A stretch of DNA of 64,000 bases from Gnetum montanum (taxonomy: Eukaryota; Streptophyta; Gnetopsida; Gnetales; Gnetaceae). The stretch lies in assembly GCA_015680685.1 (NCBI GenBank), contig MNCI01002657.1, forward strand, positions 1,121 to 65,120. Reading direction: 5' to 3'. The position numbers and the translations under genes were made by a program. How positions within the stretch are numbered: position 1 is the stretch's first letter; each line of letters opens with the position of its first letter. Under the pieces are notes generated by a model, which did not search any database, was not told the DNA's origin, and saw only the letters and a list, made by a program, of their open reading frames with translations. Shown here piece after piece: positions 58,886 to 64,000 of this stretch.

Positions 58886-60139
58886 CATAAAAATAAACAT
58901 AAATAATTTTTAAAAATTACTTAAAGATATGAGAAATAAAACTTAATTTCATAACAAATCCTTAAATAACTTAAATGCTTATCAAGCCGCCAAAAGCACA
59001 CAACACTTGAAACTTAACAATTTTGAAATGACATTAAAATTCATGTTAGCACATAAATGCATTCCTAGGCCTTATTACAACATAAATCATAGTTTAATGA
59101 AAACTCCACATTCATGGCCCAAAATAAAAATCCATAAAATGTCCATGAACATAACAAAAATACATAAAGAAATTAGCTTTCATGCAATGTTAATCCTTCT
59201 ACCAACTCCACCATGACCTCCTTCAAAACTTCTAGCTAAATTTACACTAAACACATACTGCAATGGTTAGTATTGAATGTGGTTAGTTTACAAATTTCAT
59301 AATGATTTTTCATTAATAATAAATTCTAAATAACCTATGATACTGACACAACATCAATTCACAAGGGAACATGATTAATCTGCAACCATCACAACTCCCT
59401 AGCCAATGACAAAAACTCACATTTTAATGACCTTCTAAAATTATATCAATTATGTTCTCCTAACACTATTCAAGATTTTTCAAAATGTTAAATGTATACA
59501 TAAATATCTAAACTGTTTGTTAGTTAATATCATTTGAATGCATCATTTCCATCTAACATTGAAATAAATGCACCATACTAAAAATGTGTTAAAATTACAT
59601 TGCAATTCCTAGTCATGTCAAACCATAGATCACAACATACAAAAATATTAATATTGTAAGGAGGAGAGAGCATAACAAAAAGATCAAGCTAAAATGAAAA
59701 GCCAAAAGTCATAAAAATGTGAATTATGGATTTTTCATCAAAACCAATGCTAGATCAAGAACATATATAATATTATTAGATCAACAATGAAAATCATTAT
59801 ACAAAGGGAAATAGATATAAAAAGGTAGGCTACTTATCAAAATTGATAAAAGCAAAAATATTTCCTATACCGTAAAATATAAAGGAATATAAAAATACCA
59901 AATATCACATGTAAGCAAAGATTCAAGATTCCAAATCTTAATTTATATAATAACTAAGAGATATCAAGTTGAAGCTTCAATAACATACAAGAAGAGGCAT
60001 TAACATACATTAACAAAGTACCATACAAAAAAATATGTCATTATACTAAAAGAATAAATATAACAATACATAGCAAAGGAAAGATTCCAAGGTCCAAATA
60101 CCAAGATATTACAAGTACCATTGCTTATCACATAAAAAT
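58886..60139. mobile_element. 1,236-bp insertion with 9-bp direct repeats in G gag
   Basis: CATAAAAAT occurs at 58,886-58,894 and at 60,131-60,139. Gag reading stops at one copy (ending KESHFYV) and resumes at the other (YDSTPIKD), so 58,895-60,130 is an insertion and the 9-bp repeat its likely target duplication. The insert is A-rich and has no coding sequence, no terminal inverted repeat and no poly-A end that I can see. Nine-bp duplications are typical of Mutator-like elements, but the missing inverted repeats leave the class open. Confidence 0.6.
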
Positions 60140-60638
60140 GACTTTCCTTGTCCAAAATTTTTTTTTTCATAAGTTCAATATTTATTTCAACATATGACAC
60201 CTTTTGATAATCTACTACATCTTTAAGCTCAAAATAGTTGTTAAATATCATAAGCCAAGAAAGAAATAATGCATTACCTTCCATTCCATTAAAGGATTTA
60301 ACTTCAACTTAATTCTTCTAAGTTTTAAAAAAGGCTTTTTCTTCCCTTTTCTTGGAAAGATAGGCTTTGCTACCGATCCTTAATACTTGAAGCATGAATA
60401 ATTTCATCATCTTTCTCTTCTATTTCTCCAAATTTTTCATTCTCAAAAGGATTATCATCTTCAAGAGCCTTCAATGAATAATCACTTGAGTTCTAGCCTT
60501 GTCTAGATTCCTTTGACAAAAAAGTGTAACCTATGTTTCCTTTCATCTTTTTAAGTTTTTCAATATTTGCTTGAGATTATTTTTCATGTCTTCCATATTT
60601 TTATTCAAATCTTGAGCTATCTTCATCTTTTAAGCCAT
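60140..60638 (-). pseudogene. Gag of element G, N-terminal part
   Basis: Starts at ATG 60,638 with a lysine/asparagine-rich helix (MKIAQDLNKNMEDMKNNLKQ after an early stop). It then runs in the open stretch 60,284-60,140: EGNALFLSWLMIFNNYFELK and DVVDYQKVSYVEINIELMKK, a W-x-x-x-F-x-x-Y-F motif followed by QKVSY, which is the N-terminal part of the Gypsy Retrotrans_gag domain. It continues at 58,885 after the insertion. The gag sits about 350 bp from the primer-like site at 60,983. Confidence 0.65.
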
Positions 60639-60982
60639 GATTACAATGACATAGAAAGATGAATTTTATAAAATTCTACAAGAAATGTATAAGATCAAGA
60701 AGATTCTAAGTAATGAAACAAGGATGACTAAAATCTTATGTAATGAGTTCAAATTATGCAAATCTTAGTTATTATAAACAAATAAGTATCCAATTATATA
60801 ATTACTTTCTAGATCTTTAAAGATGTGATAAAATTATGTATCAAAGAAGTTTTTTCAAATCCTAAGGTGTAGGGAAAAGGTAATCAATTGAGAATTAAAA
60901 CCAAACATGATTATATGAAATGTAATTTCTTGTAATTGAAGTGAGAATTATCCACTTGACTTGAATTATCTTCAAAGCTAAT

Positions 60983-60995
60983 GATCTAATACCAA
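60983..60995 (-). other. Primer-binding site candidate, inner
   Basis: Minus strand TTGGTATTAGATC, followed by ATTAGCTTTGAA. Close to the initiator tRNA-Met complement. The same block recurs 135 bp away. Confidence 0.55.
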
Positions 60996-61117
60996 TCTAG
61001 AAAGCTTTTTTTCTATTCTTTCTAATCTATCAAAAATTACAAAATGTTTTGTGGTGAAATTTTGAAAGATGACAACTCAAGCTTTGTTATGTTTCTAATT
61101 TTAATTTCAAAGCTAAT

Positions 61118-61130
61118 GATCTACTACCAT
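61118..61130 (-). other. Primer-binding site candidate, outer
   Basis: Minus strand ATGGTAGTAGATC, followed by ATTAGCTTTGAA, preceded by CTTTCTAAA just as the inner site is preceded by CTTTCTAGA. This shows a duplicated LTR-end/primer junction. Confidence 0.5.
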
Positions 61131-61285
61131 TTTAGAAAGATATATAAAAGCTTTGAATTTGAATTGGGGTCAAAATAATATTATAATAACCCATCAATCT
61201 AGAAATTTTCTATATTTTATTAAAATAAACTCCTATCATAAAATAAAGATAAAAAAATATTATCTTTTACTCTAAAAACCCAACA
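61131..61285 (-). repeat. LTR of Copia element C3 (short or truncated)
   Basis: The minus strand starts TGTTGGGTTTTTAGAG directly after the purine tract AAGAAGGGAT (61,286-61,295) at the end of C3's pol, the standard Copia 3' LTR junction. It runs into a primer site at 61,130 (or 60,995 if the inner junction is the true end), which is how a 5' LTR ends. So this LTR lies between two internal regions. Confidence 0.55.
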
Positions 61286-61318
61286 ATCCCTTCTTAGAGT
61301 GGAAGGTAATTTTCATTC

Positions 61319-62900
61319 TTAATCTTTACTTTCTTCTTTATTTTTCATGATTTGAATTCCTATAGATTCATTAAGGTACTCTATCCTATGAGACAAAATA
61401 TTTTTTATTAGTAAGTTAGCAATTTGCTGTTTTGAACTAATGTAAATGAGTTTGATGGTTCCTTCTTTCACTTCTTTCTTGATGAAATTACTTAATGTTA
61501 ATGTGTTTGAATTTTTTATGATGGACATAGTCTTGGGATAGTTGAATTTCTATTGTATTGTCACAACACAAATTTTTAGAGAGACCAACTTTGAATTTTA
61601 AATGTGAAAAATTTTATTTAGCCAAAGTATCTATTGGAGGCATTCAATCATGGCAATAAATTTTGCTTCATAACTAGATATTGGATGATTATTGCTTTGA
61701 TTTTCAATATATTGAAATTTATTTATTCATAATGAGAGCTCCTAATGTGGATTTTCTATCATCATTATCTCCTACCCAATCAACATCTAAATATGCATGA
61801 AGCTTATTCTCTCCTTTATTAACTTGAATTCCAAAATTCCAAGTTTCTTTACATACTTGAGGAGATGCACAAGTGCTTACATATAAGACTATCTTGGCTC
61901 TAGCATTAATTTGGATATGTGTGATGTTGCACATTCTATATCTATTTTAGTATGTAAGAGAAACCAAAGTGATCAAATCATTTTTCTATACATGTTTACA
62001 TCTATGAAACAATTTTTATCTTTGCTGGTTAATTTTAAACTGTATAACAAAGGACTATTGACTAACTTCTCATTCTTTAGATTGAATTTTTTAATGATAA
62101 AATTTGCATATTTATTTTGATGAATTTTTATTCCCTTGTTATCTCAGTTTACTTTAATTACTATGAGTATTTAAGTTCTCTAAGACTCTTCATTTCAAAT
62201 TTAGTTTTTATGCCATTCTTAAAATCTTCTACTAGATTTTTATTGGTGGCAATAAAGATAAACTTATCTACATGTAGTGATATGATGATGAATTCATCTT
62301 CTTCCTTCTTGAAATATGATGTTAGTTCAAATATGCAATTTTGATAATTCTTTCTAATGAGATAATTATTAATTCTCTAAACCCAAGCCTTGGGTGCTTG
62401 CTTTAGGCCATATAGAGCTTTTTTGAGTTTTCACACCTTATTCTCTTTTCCTTTGATAACATAACATTCAGGCTGGTAGATGCATACTTCTTATTTGATG
62501 CATCCATTTATAAAATTCTAAGTTAACATCCATTTGTTGAACCTTTAGAACTTTATGTATTTCTATGAACAAAATGAGCTTAATGATTTAAAATTTGGCC
62601 ATTAGTGAAAATATTTTTTCATAGTCAATATGTTTCTTTTGTTTGAATCATCTTACCACAAGTATTACTTGGTGTCTTGTGACTTCTCCTTTCTCATTGT
62701 ACTTTTTTTTATTTAAACACTTGCAATCAATAAAATTTTTATCTTTTGATTTATCCACTAATTCTCATGGGTTATTTTTTAAGATGACGTTGTACTCTTT
62801 ATCCATGATTTCTTTTCAAACTTTGAATTTCATGGTTTCATTGATATTGGTTAGTTCACTTGTGACTACTAAATATGCCATATTTTTAATATTATGAGAT
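61319..62900 (-). pseudogene. Copia RT and RNase H of C3
   Basis: Minus strand, in order: RT with GLKQAPKAWV near 62,400, ISLHVDKFIFIATNKNLVED (catalytic YVDD seen as HVDK) and KTKFEMKSLRELKYS; a linker with NVQHHTYPN-like remnants; then RNase H with SPQVCKETWNFGIQVNKGEN and KLHAYLDVDWVGDNDDRKST (D-x-D-W-A-G box, present as DVDWVG) near 61,830-61,740; and the end LIYISSKQQIANLLIKN, HRIEYLNESIGI at 61,430-61,350. This is the C-terminal half of a Copia polyprotein. The loss of one RT aspartate and many stops make it inactive. Confidence 0.85.
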
Positions 62901-64000
62901 CTTATAGTTCTTCTTTTAAACTTTTGGTCTAGAATTTAAGTGTGAGAATAATCTCTTTGAACCCAAGATTTTAAACTTTGATATGTGTCTGATTTTTCTT
63001 ACTATTTGAAAAAATCACTTGTACCAAACATTTTCTTATCAAATATAAAATCTATTAAAATGTGTCATTTCTGATTCATTGAATTGTATCACCTATATCC
63101 ACTACTTTGAGAATCATAACCAAGAAAGATACATTTCTTTCCTCTATCGTCAAGTTTATTAATGAATTATCTTAGGATCTTTACATAGCAATGGCATCCA
63201 ATCTCATATGACTTAGGTTAGAAATTATTTTGTATAGAACTTCATATGAAGATATGTCTTCATTTCTTTTTTTAATTATTCAATTACAAATATAACAAGC
63301 GACTATGATGGTCATGATAGTGACGCATGCTCTAGTAAGCACCTTGTCATGTCTTGTATTGTTTTATTCTTTCTTCTAGCTACTTTGTTTGATTGTAGAC
63401 TATATCCACATTTGGTCTAATAAAAGATACCATTTTCTTTATAGAACTTATCAAATTCTTTATTTATGAATTCACCTTCTTTGTCTAATCTGATAGCCTT
63501 AATCTTGACATTCATGGAATTTTTAATTAGTTTCTTGAAAGTTTCAAATAATTTGATAGCTTCATGATTTTACTTTAGATTGTAAGTCCAAGTTTATCTT
63601 AAATAGTCATCTACTATAACCATGAAATTATTTTTCACTCCTATTGAAATACTGAGCATTGATCCAACAAGATCCATGTGTAGAAGATCAAATGATTTTT
63701 CCTTCTTTATCATGTGTGAGTTGTGAGAATAATTAGTTTGCTTTTCTTGTATGTAAGTCTCACATTTATCTTGAGGGATATCTAAAATTTTTATTTCTAT
63801 ATCTTTTTCTTGTTTTATCATTGTTTTAATTTTATGATAGGAGGTGTGACCAAGCCTTCCATGCCAAAGTTTAGACTTTCTAAAATTCTTATTATCCTTG
63901 ATTTCATATTTGTTTGGGATTTAATTATATTTTATTATGAGAACATGCTTTTCTTGAATATTACGGTTGCTTTTGAGATATTCACATTCAATAAAATATA
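62900..64000 (-). pseudogene. Copia integrase of C3, runs off the window
   Basis: The open stretch 63,821-63,594 has the end of the zinc domain and start of the core: IPQDKCETYIQEKQTNY, HMIKKEKSFDLLHMDLVGSM and NNFMVIVDDYLR. The D in HMDLVG is the first catalytic aspartate. Further on, at about 63,500, KIKAIRLDKEGEFINKEF holds the second. The order integrase then RT confirms Copia. The 5' part (gag, protease, LTR) lies beyond 64,000. Stops and frameshifts are present. Confidence 0.85.

Overview
This window is a block of decayed plant retrotransposons. The evidence is several superimposed LTR elements of the Gypsy and Copia superfamilies, a plant L1-type LINE, plant-type gag proteins (a Retrotrans_gag-like core, CCHC or CxxH knuckles, initiator-tRNA-Met primer sites) and a very AT-rich background. 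Nearly every coding stretch is broken by stop codons and frameshifts. I found no intact host gene, rRNA, tRNA or CRISPR array. A land plant with a large, repeat-filled genome fits best; a gymnosperm is plausible but cannot be proved from this sequence.

Left part (1-12.7 kb): minus-strand remains of a Gypsy family that carries only Gag and an aspartic protease. There is one gag-protease copy at about 2.4-4.3 kb and a second protease copy at 12.15-12.73 kb, plus an unrelated Gypsy integrase tail near 1.1-1.4 kb. The family is tied to a 32-bp tandem repeat. Between the two copies lies a roughly 3-kb satellite-like array with a period close to 183 bp. A long LTR-like repeat at 4.3-6.1 kb recurs at 28.3-29.6 kb.

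Centre-left (12.7-28.3 kb): a 6.5-kb minus-strand Copia-type element (LTRs 12,730-13,753 and 18,072-19,204) that has gag, tandemly duplicated, and a second ORF in place of pol. Next come a Gypsy gag with its LTR (19.3-23.25 kb), a plus-strand LINE reverse transcriptase fragment (23.8-24.95 kb), and a plus-strand Copia LTR with primer site and gag (24.96-27.5 kb).

Middle (28.3-38.4 kb): a second LTR-like copy, a single N flanked by a perfect 41-bp duplication (a likely assembly join), then a plus-strand copy of the Gag-protease family (32.3-35.7 kb) followed by an antisense ORF at 37.4-36.75 kb.

Right part (38.4-64 kb): a three-level nest. Gypsy element G (minus strand) has its gag at 60.6-58.2 kb and protease-RT-RNase H-integrase at 42.9-39.4 kb. 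It was split by element H (LTRs of 551-552 bp). H was in turn split inside its 5' LTR by element N (48,589-57,789), which has an exact AATAT target duplication. H carries a decayed fragment resembling a CCR4/nocturnin-type deadenylase, apparently a captured host gene. G's gag also holds a 1,236-bp insertion between 9-bp direct repeats. The window ends in a minus-strand Copia pol (61.3-64 kb and beyond).
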